A stretch of DNA of 9,336 nucleotides from Desulfobacterales bacterium (lineage in GTDB: Bacteria; Desulfobacterota; DSM-4660; Desulfatiglandales; B25-G16): contig JABXJZ010000044.1 in the NCBI GenBank assembly GCA_013375335.1, positions 1 to 9,336 on the forward strand. Direction: 5' to 3'. The translations under genes were made by a program, and so were the position numbers. How positions within the stretch are numbered: position 1 is the first letter of the stretch; the number at the start of each line of letters is the position of its first letter. The notes beneath the pieces are model-generated. The model had not been told where the DNA came from and did no database searches. It saw only the letters and a program-made list of their open reading frames with translations. Of the stretch, positions 1 through 5,890 are shown in pieces.

Positions 1-164
1 GAAAAAGCTGTCTGCCTTCTGATACGACCGATATACCTCGTTTAATAATCTGGTGAGTCTGATATTATTGGAGATTCGAGTTTCGTGAAGTCTTTTCTCT
101 ATTACCAATCCGGACTGGGTATAGGTGAGGGCAAAGGCAGGCTAAAAAAATAGATACATCGCGG
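1..164. other. Left-edge intergenic stretch, downstream of the OTC-like gene
   Basis: No gene can be supported here. On the minus strand a reading frame is open from 141 to the window edge, after a TAG at 142-144. It reads fairly protein-like (basic and helical), but it has no ATG; the only in-frame start is a TTG at 106-108 without a ribosome binding site. It could be the 5' part of a further minus-strand gene cut by the window, or chance. There is a short T run on the minus strand at 144-150 after the OTC stop, but no convincing stem precedes it, so no terminator is called. Confidence 0.3.
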
Positions 165-1106
165 TCAAGCTTCCTCAAGCAACTTGACCATGATTGCCTT
201 CTGGGTATGCAGCCTGTTTTCAGCTTGGTCGAAGACAACTGAATGCGGCCCGTCTATCACCTCGGCGGTCTGCTCGCAACCCCGTAAGGCTGGCAAGCAA
301 TTCATAAAGATAGCATCAGGCGCCCCAAGTGCCATTTTTTTTGCGTCCACCTGAAAGGGCGTTAAAGCCTTAACCCTTGCCTCGAGCTCTTCTGGAGGAA
401 TATGGTAACTCATCCACGAATCCGTGTAGATAATATCAGCCCCCTCAACAGCCTCGAAGGGATTGTGCGTTACTTTTACGGATGCTCCTGACTGCTTTCC
501 GGCCTCAAGCGCACTGGATAGCACTTCAGGCAGGGGACTATAGTCTTCTCCCTCCGGGCAACCAACACGGATGTTCACACCCATTTTCGAACAACCGTAG
601 AGAAGGGAATGCGTGACGTTGTTCTTGGCATCACCCAGATAGGCCAGCGTGCGACCTTTGAATGATCCCTTGTGGTCCCGAACAGTCAAGAGGTCTGCCA
701 ATGCCTGGCACGGGTGGCTGAAATTGGTCAAACCGTTGATCACCGGGATCTCCGAATACTTGGCCATTTCCTCGATCTTCTCGTGCTCGTATAGTCTTGC
801 CATAATTAGATCCACATATCGGCTCAGTGTCCTGATGGTGTCGTGTATGGTCTCCTTGCCCATCCCGAGCGGGGAGGTAGACATATCATAGTAGATCGCA
901 TCCCCTCCCATCTGACACATGCCAGTTTCAAAGGAAACCCGCGTCCGCAGGCTCGGTTTCTCGAAGATCATGACCAGCACCTTGCCCCTCATGGCATCCT
1001 GAAACTTCTCGGGGACTTTCTTCATATCTGCCGCCAAGTCCAGTACCTCCTCAATCTGTTCTCTGGCCCAGTTCTTTAAGGTGATTAAGTGTATCATCGT
1101 TTTCAT
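165..1106 (-). CDS. argF: Ornithine carbamoyltransferase-like enzyme with variant substrate loop
   Basis: 313-aa protein of the aspartate/ornithine carbamoyltransferase superfamily, normal OTC length. Visible motifs: carbamoyl-phosphate site S52-L-R-T-R56, HPCQ at 131-134, the asparagine pair N162-N163 after the GDA turn, and a C-terminal DQAENRLHTQKA stretch near 293-304 typical of OTCs. Known OTCs transfer the carbamoyl group from carbamoyl phosphate to ornithine, giving citrulline in arginine synthesis. Two key motifs deviate. The ornithine loop DxxxSMG reads D229-SWM-S233-Y-H, so Met and Gly are replaced. The catalytic HCLP reads N269-C-L-P272. The acceptor may therefore be ornithine or a related amine or amino acid. 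The ATG at 1104-1106 lies 4 bases after the stop of the upstream carbamoyltransferase; a second in-frame ATG at 1095-1097 is also possible. The frame continues upstream to 1247 but overlaps that gene. Family certain, substrate less so. Confidence 0.9.
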   Translation of the reverse strand: MKTMIHLITLKNWAREQIEEVLDLAADMKKVPEKFQDAMRGKVLVMIFEKPSLRTRVSFETGMCQMGGDAIYYDMSTSPLGMGKETIHDTIRTLSRYVDLIMARLYEHEKIEEMAKYSEIPVINGLTNFSHPCQALADLLTVRDHKGSFKGRTLAYLGDAKNNVTHSLLYGCSKMGVNIRVGCPEGEDYSPLPEVLSSALEAGKQSGASVKVTHNPFEAVEGADIIYTDSWMSYHIPPEELEARVKALTPFQVDAKKMALGAPDAIFMNCLPALRGCEQTAEVIDGPHSVVFDQAENRLHTQKAIMVKLLEEA

Positions 1107-1110
1107 CCCT

Positions 1111-2196
1111 TCAGCCCACCAGGTCCTCGTAATATCTGTCAATCTCTCCGCCGCGATCGAATATGGTGAGTATGAGCGCGGCCCGAACCCACATACCATT
1201 TCGCACCTGCCGCCAGTAGACAGCGCGCGGATCGAAATCCACCTCACAGGCTATTTCCTGCCGGCGTGGGAGGGGATGAAGCAGCACAGCACCTGGCTTC
1301 AACATCTCAAGGTGTCTGGCTGTAAAGTGATACCGACTCGTATCCATCAGTCTGCTTTCGTGCGCTGTATCCCACTCATCCTGGATGCGCGTCATGTAGA
1401 TAGCGTCCACTTCCGGAATGATTTGTTCGAAGTCGTCACAGATTTCAAACTCCGTGCCTGCCTTTTCCAGCGACCTGAGGATGTCCTCCCCAATCTGCAG
1501 CTCTTTTGGTGCCACGAAGTACTGCTTCACTCCGGGATAAAGCAAGAGCAGGGTGGCCAGCGATCGCACTGTCCGTCCGCGTGCGAGGTCACCTACAAAC
1601 GCAATCTTCTTGCCCTCAACCCCGGCCCGATTCTCAAAGCTCCGCTCTAAGGTATAGATATCCAACAGGGCCTGTGTGGGGTGCTGGTCCTTTCCAGATC
1701 CCGCGTTCAGGACAGGTACCGGTCTGTTGGAATTAGAGAGCAGCCAGGCAATTCGTTCCGCAAAGCCACCTACCGGGTGGCGCATGATGATCATGTCGAA
1801 ATAAGAACTGAACGTTCGCACGGTATCTTCAGGAGATTCGCCCTTGACCTCGCTCGACGTCGTTGTGTCCCTCACCTCTGAAGTTTTAACCCCTACAATC
1901 TGGCAGGCTGCATAGAAGGAGAGAAAGGTACGCGTCGAAGGCTGGACAAAATACAGCATTGCCCGCTTCTCTGAAAGGAGATCTTGGAGAAAATGGATTC
2001 CCCCTTTTGTCTTTCCAATCATACGGATTTTTGTGGCCAGATCGCAGATCCCCTCGAGCGTGGGACGGTCAAACTGCTGGGCGGTAAGGACATGGTAGGG
2101 CTGTGTGTCCCGCAGGAAATAGGGTCCTTTCTCCTCCGGAGACAGTGTCTGGAAATCCTGCCACGAGATCTTCTTGAGGGGGTTATCCCTATACAT
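1111..2196 (-). CDS. pyrB: Aspartate carbamoyltransferase catalytic chain
   Basis: 361-aa enzyme that carbamoylates aspartate in the first committed step of pyrimidine synthesis. Motifs in order: S87-T-R-T-F91 (carbamoyl phosphate P-loop), S114-xxx-K118-G-E (the S80/K84 loop of E. coli that reaches the neighbouring active site), R139-H140, H172-P-T-Q175, R208 in GRTV, R270-I-Q272, and HPLP at 307-310. All main catalytic and aspartate-binding residues are present. Oddities: the usual STRTR is STRTF, and there is an extra N-terminal segment of about 40 residues compared with the roughly 310-aa E. coli chain. The ATG at 2194-2196 is preceded by GGGGGTGGCT; a TTG at 2209-2211 in the same frame is less likely because the AAAGGGGG sequence lies too close to it. 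No regulatory (PyrI) subunit gene is visible. It is first in an operon with the OTC-like gene. Confidence 0.95.
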   Translation of the reverse strand: MYRDNPLKKISWQDFQTLSPEEKGPYFLRDTQPYHVLTAQQFDRPTLEGICDLATKIRMIGKTKGGIHFLQDLLSEKRAMLYFVQPSTRTFLSFYAACQIVGVKTSEVRDTTTSSEVKGESPEDTVRTFSSYFDMIIMRHPVGGFAERIAWLLSNSNRPVPVLNAGSGKDQHPTQALLDIYTLERSFENRAGVEGKKIAFVGDLARGRTVRSLATLLLLYPGVKQYFVAPKELQIGEDILRSLEKAGTEFEICDDFEQIIPEVDAIYMTRIQDEWDTAHESRLMDTSRYHFTARHLEMLKPGAVLLHPLPRRQEIACEVDFDPRAVYWRQVRNGMWVRAALILTIFDRGGEIDRYYEDLVG

Positions 2197-2230
2197 AGCC
2201 ACCCCCGACAATCCCCCTTTTCACAAAGGG

Positions 2231-2259
2231 AGCATAGGACAAACACATCGGAGTGTCAA
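2231..2259 (-). promoter_or_regulatory. Sigma70-type promoter of the carbamoyltransferase operon
   Basis: Read on the minus strand, a perfect -35 TTGACA (2259 to 2254) is followed by a 17-base spacer and a -10 TATGCT (2236 to 2231). Transcription would start near 2224, giving a leader of about 28 bases before the ATG at 2196. The start of that leader holds a 6-bp hairpin, CCCTTT-GTGA-AAAGGG (2215-2230), just before the ribosome binding site, which could stabilise the 5' end. Position, spacing and orientation all fit the pyrB-like gene. Confidence 0.65.
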
Positions 2260-2549
2260 AAGAAAACCTGTGCCACCGAAGCACTGTTCTTGGGATGGCT
2301 TTTCCATTGACACAGGAGCGACCATATCGCATACCTGTCAGGCGCCGACCTCCCCGGTTTGTACCACTAAACACTTATTCATGGCCTTCCCCAGTTTTCT
2401 GGCTGAGAGGGCTGCAACACCCTTCGGTTGGCTTAACGAGCTATCAAAACTCGGAGGGAGGAGGGATGGACTGCCTGCTTTACCTGCCCATCTATTCTTT
2501 GAATTTCCAGAATCCCCATTTTTTTGCCCCCTTATGAAAGATCCCGGAA

Positions 2550-2580
2550 TATAATTATGATACACCAGAGCATAATTATA
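2550..2580. repeat. Perfect 10-bp inverted repeat, operator-like
   Basis: TATAATTATG (2550-2559) and CATAATTATA (2571-2580) are exact reverse complements separated by 11 bases. The repeat overlaps the -10 of a possible minus-strand promoter (TTGATA at 2600-2605, 16-base spacer, TATTAT at 2578-2583). This is where an operator would sit, but AT-rich DNA gives such matches easily. It could instead form a hairpin in RNA. Confidence 0.5.
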
Positions 2581-2631
2581 ATATTTTATCATATTTATTT
2601 ATCAATTTTTCACTCAAATCATAAAAGAAAT

Positions 2632-2660
2632 TTAATTATTATTTGTTGACATATAATTAA
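2632..2660. repeat. 8-bp inverted repeat flanking the -35 of the 2646 promoter
   Basis: TTAATTAT (2632-2639) and ATAATTAA (2653-2660) are exact reverse complements and enclose the TTGACA at 2646-2651. With the copies at 2550-2580 and the ATAATTTAT at 2672-2680, this makes a cluster of ATAATTA-like half sites in about 130 bases, compatible with repressor binding, though base composition alone could explain part of it. Confidence 0.4.
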
Positions 2661-2676
2661 GAATAAAATATATAAT
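2646..2676 (+). promoter_or_regulatory. Promoter for the DUF4258-like gene
   Basis: TTGACA (2646-2651) is followed after 17 bases by TATATA (2669-2674), or after 19 by a perfect TATAAT (2671-2676). Surrounding sequence is A/T tracts that could act as an UP element. The leader to the ATG at 2800 would be about 115 bases. Confidence 0.5.
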
Positions 2677-2799
2677 TTATCAATTTAAAAGATTTGATTT
2701 TCTGGACACATCAACTGCATCGAACGAGCACCTTGTAAGAAAATGGAAAGCCAATTGATCCCCAAGATACATCATAAAGCAATCAATGGAGGTGTTCCC

Positions 2800-3057
2800 A
2801 TGAAAATATCAAGACACGCCACCATAAGATCACAGCAAAGAGGGATTCCCAAGGATTACATCGATATTATTGTAAGATACGGAACCCCTGTGAGAAGACA
2901 AGGTGACACATTGGAGTACAGGTTACATAGGAAAGATAGGGAGCGCATCATAAGACACCTGAAGCAACTAATCCAATCCATCGATAAATGCAACAACAAA
3001 GCGGTCCTCGTTGATTCTAAGCTGGAGGAAATTGTGAGCGTTTATAATTTACTGTGA
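2800..3057 (+). CDS. Small DUF4258-like protein, solitary
   Basis: 85-aa basic protein. It opens with the signature SRHATIRSQQRGIP, followed by an Ile/Tyr-rich helix and a YG turn, as in small proteins of the DUF4258 type (RelE/ParE-like fold by family knowledge; function unknown). The start is the ATG at 2800 because a strong GGAGG (2788-2792) lies 7 bases before it; the frame is open back to an ATG at 2743 that has no ribosome binding site. No antitoxin-like partner gene flanks it, so a toxin role is not supported. Its codons are more AT-rich than those of the carbamoyltransferase genes, and it sits beside the very AT-rich stretch, which hints at acquisition. Likely expressed from the promoter at 2646. 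Family call from memory of the motif. Confidence 0.75.
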   Translation: MKISRHATIRSQQRGIPKDYIDIIVRYGTPVRRQGDTLEYRLHRKDRERIIRHLKQLIQSIDKCNNKAVLVDSKLEEIVSVYNLL

Positions 3058-3237
3058 ACCGGGTGCTGGCCCTCCGAGTACATAGTCAATCCATCGTTCC
3101 TCTCTTTGCTGAAGTTTCCGGTTGACAACTCCCGCGAAATGGTAAAGGCTGCCTACTAAACATTCTAGAAAGCATTGTCTTAGATTTCTTTCCTAATATT
3201 CCGAATTTATATGAAAAAGCGCGGGGGGCACGGATCA

Positions 3238-3522
3238 ATGGACGATGACCGATTGGTGACGCTGATGCTGTGGCTTGTGCTGGTGGTGGGTGCAGCCTGT
3301 GTTGTCCTCGTCTGTCTTGCTACATCCGACCGTCTGGATGGTGGGCCGGATTTTGTTGTGCGGGATGCTGATTCCCGCATCATCCATGTAAGAGGAGCCG
3401 ACATCGACTCTCAAGCGTCTCCCGTGTCTTTCTCCAATTTGGCCGCGGTGAGGGTGCAAAGAATGGGTGTCCGAAGGGGCGGACACAAGGCCAAAGAAGG
3501 CTACCTTGGATCAAGGGAGTAA
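3238..3522 (+). CDS. Hypothetical small membrane protein
   Basis: 94-aa frame with one strongly hydrophobic segment at about residues 5-28 (LVTLMLWLVLVVGAACVVLV and on), then a polar tail of about 65 residues with no known motif. I do not recognise a family. The ATG at 3238 is preceded by a run of six G (3223-3228) at 9 bases; an earlier ATG at 3211 has no binding site. The 3' end overlaps the start region of the next, membrane-protein reading frame, by 17 bases if that starts at 3506. It may be a real small membrane protein translated with its neighbour, or a chance frame; codon use does not decide. Confidence 0.4.
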   Translation: MDDDRLVTLMLWLVLVVGAACVVLVCLATSDRLDGGPDFVVRDADSRIIHVRGADIDSQASPVSFSNLAAVRVQRMGVRRGGHKAKEGYLGSRE

Positions 3523-4083
3523 CTGCAGGTGCGACTTCCGTGAAGTACAGCGATTTCGAAAGGGATGGCTCTGGGTCTTGCTGCTTTCGACAGCATTATT
3601 TGTCCTCATTGTCTTCGGCTACGGAATGCTCAAGCAACTTGTCTTGGGTGAGCCTTGGGGGCGTCGGCCTATGTCAGATACCGCATTAGCAATCGTTGGT
3701 CCACTCGCGGTCCTCCTGGTGGTTGGTCTTAACTATTTTTTCTATGCCTTGAAATTGGTGATCGAAGTACGCCGCGATGGTCTATATATCCATTTTTTTC
3801 CCTTGGTCGTCAGAAAATACCCTTCGATGACATCTGGAACTATAAGGTTGTGACCTACAATCCGCTTAAGGACTACGGCGGTTGGGGCATAAGATACGGA
3901 AGAGGAGGAAGGGCATATAATGTGAGTGGCAATCGAGGCGTGTATCTGGAACTTTCAAATGGTAAATCTCTGCTGATTGGTTCACTGCAACCCGAAGAAC
4001 TTGCACGGGCAATTGGGATGCAGATGAGAGATGACAGAAGGTTGAAAGAGAGGGATCTGGTCTCAGCTGCCAAACGAAAATAA
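3506..4083 (+). pseudogene. DUF6141-like membrane protein, interrupted by a -1 frameshift
   Basis: Two overlapping frames together encode one protein of about 190 aa. The first part (to the TGA at 3851-3853) has FREVQRFR near the N-terminus, two membrane segments (WLWVLLLSTALFVLIVFGYG, and a second at about 3685-3750), and EVRRDGLYIHFFP. The second part, in the -1 frame, continues with KIPFDDIWNY, YGGWGIRYG, AYNVSGNRGV and LLIGSLQPEEL. This order matches the DUF6141 family as I remember it; the function is unknown. The break lies near the A4 at 3814-3817: one extra A would restore RKIPFDD. Starts at TTG 3506 (AAGAAGG upstream) or GTG 3467. The second frame could restart at a GTG (3850) that overlaps the TGA, but it would lack the membrane part. 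Sequencing error, decay and slippage all remain open. Confidence 0.75.
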
Positions 4084-4151
4084 AACCCGGATGGCGACTT
4101 GGGCAGGGACCCATTAGACGTGTCCCATTCACTGCGTCGGACAGGGGGATC

Positions 4152-4250
4152 CTATTTCTCTGCTTTCATCTTTTTCTTTTTTGGACGGGCCTTACCTGTA
4201 CTACCTCTCCAGATTTTTCCACGTCTGGTGCGTCTGTCACCTTTCCCCAT
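4152..4250 (-). CDS. 30S ribosomal protein THX
   Basis: 32-aa, extremely basic peptide beginning MGKGDRRTRRGKIWRG and ending in a lysine-rich RPKKKK tail. This is the signature of ribosomal protein THX, which in Thermus sits in the head of the 30S subunit and stabilises rRNA packing by charge. The length matches the family (about 25-35 aa). The ATG at 4248-4250 is preceded by GAGG with 7 bases between. It is too short for ordinary gene callers with a length cut-off. It lies about 80 bases downstream of a decayed thioredoxin gene on the same strand. I see no clear promoter of its own, so it may have been co-transcribed with that gene or may have a weak promoter at 4255-4330. Highly confident from the motif. 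Confidence 0.9.
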   Translation of the reverse strand: MGKGDRRTRRGKIWRGSTGKARPKKKKMKAEK

Positions 4251-4330
4251 CTCTAAACCTCATGGTAAGTAGCTTTAAATCTCAGGCAATAGTGATTGAG
4301 AATTCATTCTAAGGAAAACATTTAACGAGA

Positions 4331-4577
4331 TTATGATGAATTCCTAAGGACAGAAGGCAAATGGCGTTCTATCTCTCCCTTGACAAGGGCCCAAGGAGTC
4401 TGTGGGCTGATTTTCCATCCTTGAAAATAAGTATGATGGGAATGCTCTGGATGCCGTATTGTGAAGGGGACACCATACGGCAGGGACTGCCCAGGGCCTA
4501 TCTTGCAGTCGGATCTTTGGTACTCGGTTTTTGGTGCCGCAGTGGACGCGCTTGATGATAATGCTCTCCTGGTTCAT
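4331..4577 (-). pseudogene. Remnant of a zinc-ribbon thioredoxin (TrxC-type) lacking the active site
   Basis: Pieces of one thioredoxin gene lie in three frames. N-terminal part (4577 to about 4494): MNQESIIIK, then HCGTKNRVPKIRLQDRP, the zinc-ribbon start of thioredoxin-2-like proteins, with the first Cys of CxxC changed to Arg (CGC). C-terminal part (4458 to 4375): YGIQSIP, LIFKDGK, HRLLGPLSRE, the cis-Pro region and last strands of the Trx fold. Final helix (4375 to 4331), shifted by one base: EIERHLPSVL and a TAA. The second zinc Cys pair and the whole middle with the WCGPC redox centre (some 60 residues) are missing, so it cannot be an active disulfide reductase. A substitution, an internal deletion and a one-base loss together point to genuine decay, not a sequencing error. 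Confidence 0.8.
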
Positions 4578-4649
4578 CGTGCAAATCAAAGAAGTTGTAC
4601 CGAACCAGTATACAGCATGAAAGGGAGGCCGTCCATCAATATATAGCAT

Positions 4650-4677
4650 TTGACACACGAGCCTCTCCCCCTATGAT
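4650..4677 (+). promoter_or_regulatory. Promoter of fbp
   Basis: A perfect -35 TTGACA (4650-4655), a 16-base spacer, and -10 TATGAT (4672-4677, five of six consensus bases). Start of transcription is expected near 4684, leaving a leader of about 140 bases before the fbp ATG at 4826. It is the only strong promoter-like site ahead of that gene. Confidence 0.65.
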
Positions 4678-4680
4678 CCA

Positions 4681-4720
4681 CTTCATCGAGAGCGACTAGG
4701 ATATCCCTAGAGAGATGAAG
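4681..4720 (+). promoter_or_regulatory. Two-tier hairpin at the start of the fbp leader
   Basis: CTTCATC (4681-4687) pairs exactly with GATGAAG (4714-4720), and inside it CTAGG (4696-4700) pairs with CCTAG (4706-4710). The hairpin begins at about the predicted transcription start. A second, smaller hairpin, AGCTC-gcag-GAGCT, lies at 4778-4791. These may stabilise the message or mark a regulated leader; they match no riboswitch class I know. The inner GGATATCC is also a perfect DNA palindrome that a protein could bind. Confidence 0.45.
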
Positions 4721-4825
4721 TTCCTCTTCTTCTCGAATTGAAAATCCATCCGTAAGGTGGTATATGTAGTGCCAGGTAGCTCGCAGGAGCTCACTTTGTC
4801 CCTACAGAGGTGAAGGGGGAAAGAC

Positions 4826-5806
4826 ATGCGCTTTGAACAGACCTTCATGAACTTCATACTTCAACACCAAGAGAGACATAACCGTACCTACCATTTTGTG
4901 ATCTTGCTGGACGCTATAATCAGCGCGGCAAAGCACATCCAGCACTACTATCTGACAGGTGCCCTAAAGGGGAATGTGGGATTGGCTGGCGGAGTGAATG
5001 TGCAAGGCGAGGACGTCATGCGGATTGACCAGATTGCCCAGGAAATCACCATTCATTATCTGGGGAGTTGCGGGCGTGTAATCCACGCGGTTAGCGAGGA
5101 AACGAAGGAAATCATCCCGATAAACACTGAGGGGGGCCGGTATTTTGTGTATTTCGATCCCCTTGATGGTTCCTCAAACGTGTCACACGGACTGCCAGTA
5201 GGCTTTCTATTCGGCATTGCCAAACGCAACCTGGATGGACCCGAGGATGGGCATTTGCGGGCCGGAAAGGACTATAGGGCAGCTGGCATGTTTGTGATCC
5301 CCACCGGCACCTTCACCCTTGCGCTTCTGGACTCAGGGACCTGGCGGTTCCACATCGACGAGACCATGAACTTTGTCAAGCCAATCCAGGTGATGCTTCC
5401 AGAGCATACCCGCTCCTGGGAATTGTCGTTCAATGAGGCCAATCGATGTGCCTTTGCTGAGCGGGTTCAGGCCTGGATTGCAGAAAAGGAGAGAAAATAT
5501 ACCTTTAGGTACCTCGGCGCCTTAGCCGGAGATTTCCACAGAATCCTCTCTAACGGCGGCCTGTTTATGTACCCTGCCATCGTCAATCACGCAAATCCCG
5601 AAAAGAACCGCCCAAAGGGAAAATTGCGTCTTATGTATGAGGCAGCCGTCGTGGCCTTCATATGCCGCGAGGCAGGAGGGGATGCGGTTGATGAGGCGGG
5701 TACCCCTATTCTGGAAATCCAACCTGAAGAACCTCATCAACGGACCGCCCTTTATGTTGGATCGAAGCCGCTTGTAGACGATATCGCCCAAATCCTACGG
5801 GGCTAG
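4826..5806 (+). CDS. fbp: Class I fructose-1,6-bisphosphatase
   Basis: 326-aa cytosolic enzyme that removes the 1-phosphate from fructose 1,6-bisphosphate, the irreversible step of gluconeogenesis. Length is usual for class I. Motifs in order: VQGEDVMRID (59-68, substrate and metal region), S90-E91-E92 and DPLDGSSN (111-118) for the divalent metals, RYLGALAGDFHR (228-239) and YP 249-250 around the sugar phosphate, and GKLRLMYEA (265-273) with the metal-binding glutamate E272. Divergence: after DPLDGSSN the common ID is VSH, followed by GLPVGFLFGI. The ATG at 4826 has AGGTGAAGGGGG 6 bases before it. It stands alone, with its own promoter and leader, and a hairpin about 85 bases past the stop. 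Its presence implies growth on carbon entering below the sugars. Confidence 0.95.
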   Translation: MRFEQTFMNFILQHQERHNRTYHFVILLDAIISAAKHIQHYYLTGALKGNVGLAGGVNVQGEDVMRIDQIAQEITIHYLGSCGRVIHAVSEETKEIIPINTEGGRYFVYFDPLDGSSNVSHGLPVGFLFGIAKRNLDGPEDGHLRAGKDYRAAGMFVIPTGTFTLALLDSGTWRFHIDETMNFVKPIQVMLPEHTRSWELSFNEANRCAFAERVQAWIAEKERKYTFRYLGALAGDFHRILSNGGLFMYPAIVNHANPEKNRPKGKLRLMYEAAVVAFICREAGGDAVDEAGTPILEIQPEEPHQRTALYVGSKPLVDDIAQILRG

Positions 5807-5890
5807 GAGAGGCAAGCGCTTCAGTGGTTGATCCGATATCCTTTAAGCCTGGGGGTATGCTAGTATCACGTCCCAAAAGAAAGTTATCAA

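Larger units (their letters stand above)
2260..2799. other. Long divergent intergenic region, AT-rich on its right half
   Basis: No convincing gene in 540 bases. Open frames on both strands here read as low-quality, proline-rich or repetitive translations. The left half (2260-2545) is moderate GC and has minus-strand hairpins: 2308-2340 (TGAC/AGG pairing with CCT/GTCA plus an inner GCGA/TCGC), and 4-bp GTGC/GCAC followed by a T-rich tract just ahead of the -35 at 2259. The right half (about 2545-2700) is strongly AT-rich and carries inverted repeats and promoter-like sequences listed separately. Confidence 0.5.
4586..4801 (-). pseudogene. Possible remnant of an unknown gene upstream of the thioredoxin
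   Basis: A 71-codon minus-strand frame is open from just after a TAG (4802-4804) to a TGA at 4586-4588, which ends 8 bases before the thioredoxin ATG, as in an operon. The translation looks protein-like (LLRATWHYIYHLTDG, then SIREEEELHLSRDILVALDE, then CVKCYILMDGLPFML), but it has no ATG, GTG or TTG start in frame. It also overlaps the fbp promoter and leader on the other strand. I recognise no family. It may be the 3' part of a gene broken upstream, or a chance open frame. Confidence 0.3.

Noticed and set aside
1081..1650. 189-codon plus-strand open frame
   Set aside because: It lies antisense to the well-supported ATCase and OTC-like genes, and its translation shows no domain.
2307..2335. 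Plus-strand TTGACA as a promoter
   Set aside because: The matching -10 (CATACC) is poor and the next gene is about 470 bases away with a much better promoter at 2646.
2400..2460. CTGAGAGGGC...ACCCTTC resembling part of a thiamine (TPP) riboswitch
   Set aside because: The second conserved block (GAACCTGA and the following stem) is absent, and no thiamine gene follows.
2174..2554. 126-codon and 94-codon plus-strand frames upstream of the DUF4258-like gene
   Set aside because: Translations are rich in Pro, Phe and Trp without domain pattern, have no ribosome binding site, and cross the pyrB promoter.
4105..4130. GGGAC/GTCCC hairpin as a terminator after the DUF6141-like gene
   Set aside because: Only 5 bp with an 11-base loop and no T tract on either side.
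4344..4658. 104-codon minus-strand frame taken as a single gene
   Set aside because: Only its middle encodes the zinc-ribbon start of the thioredoxin remnant; the rest is off-frame, so it is not one intact gene.
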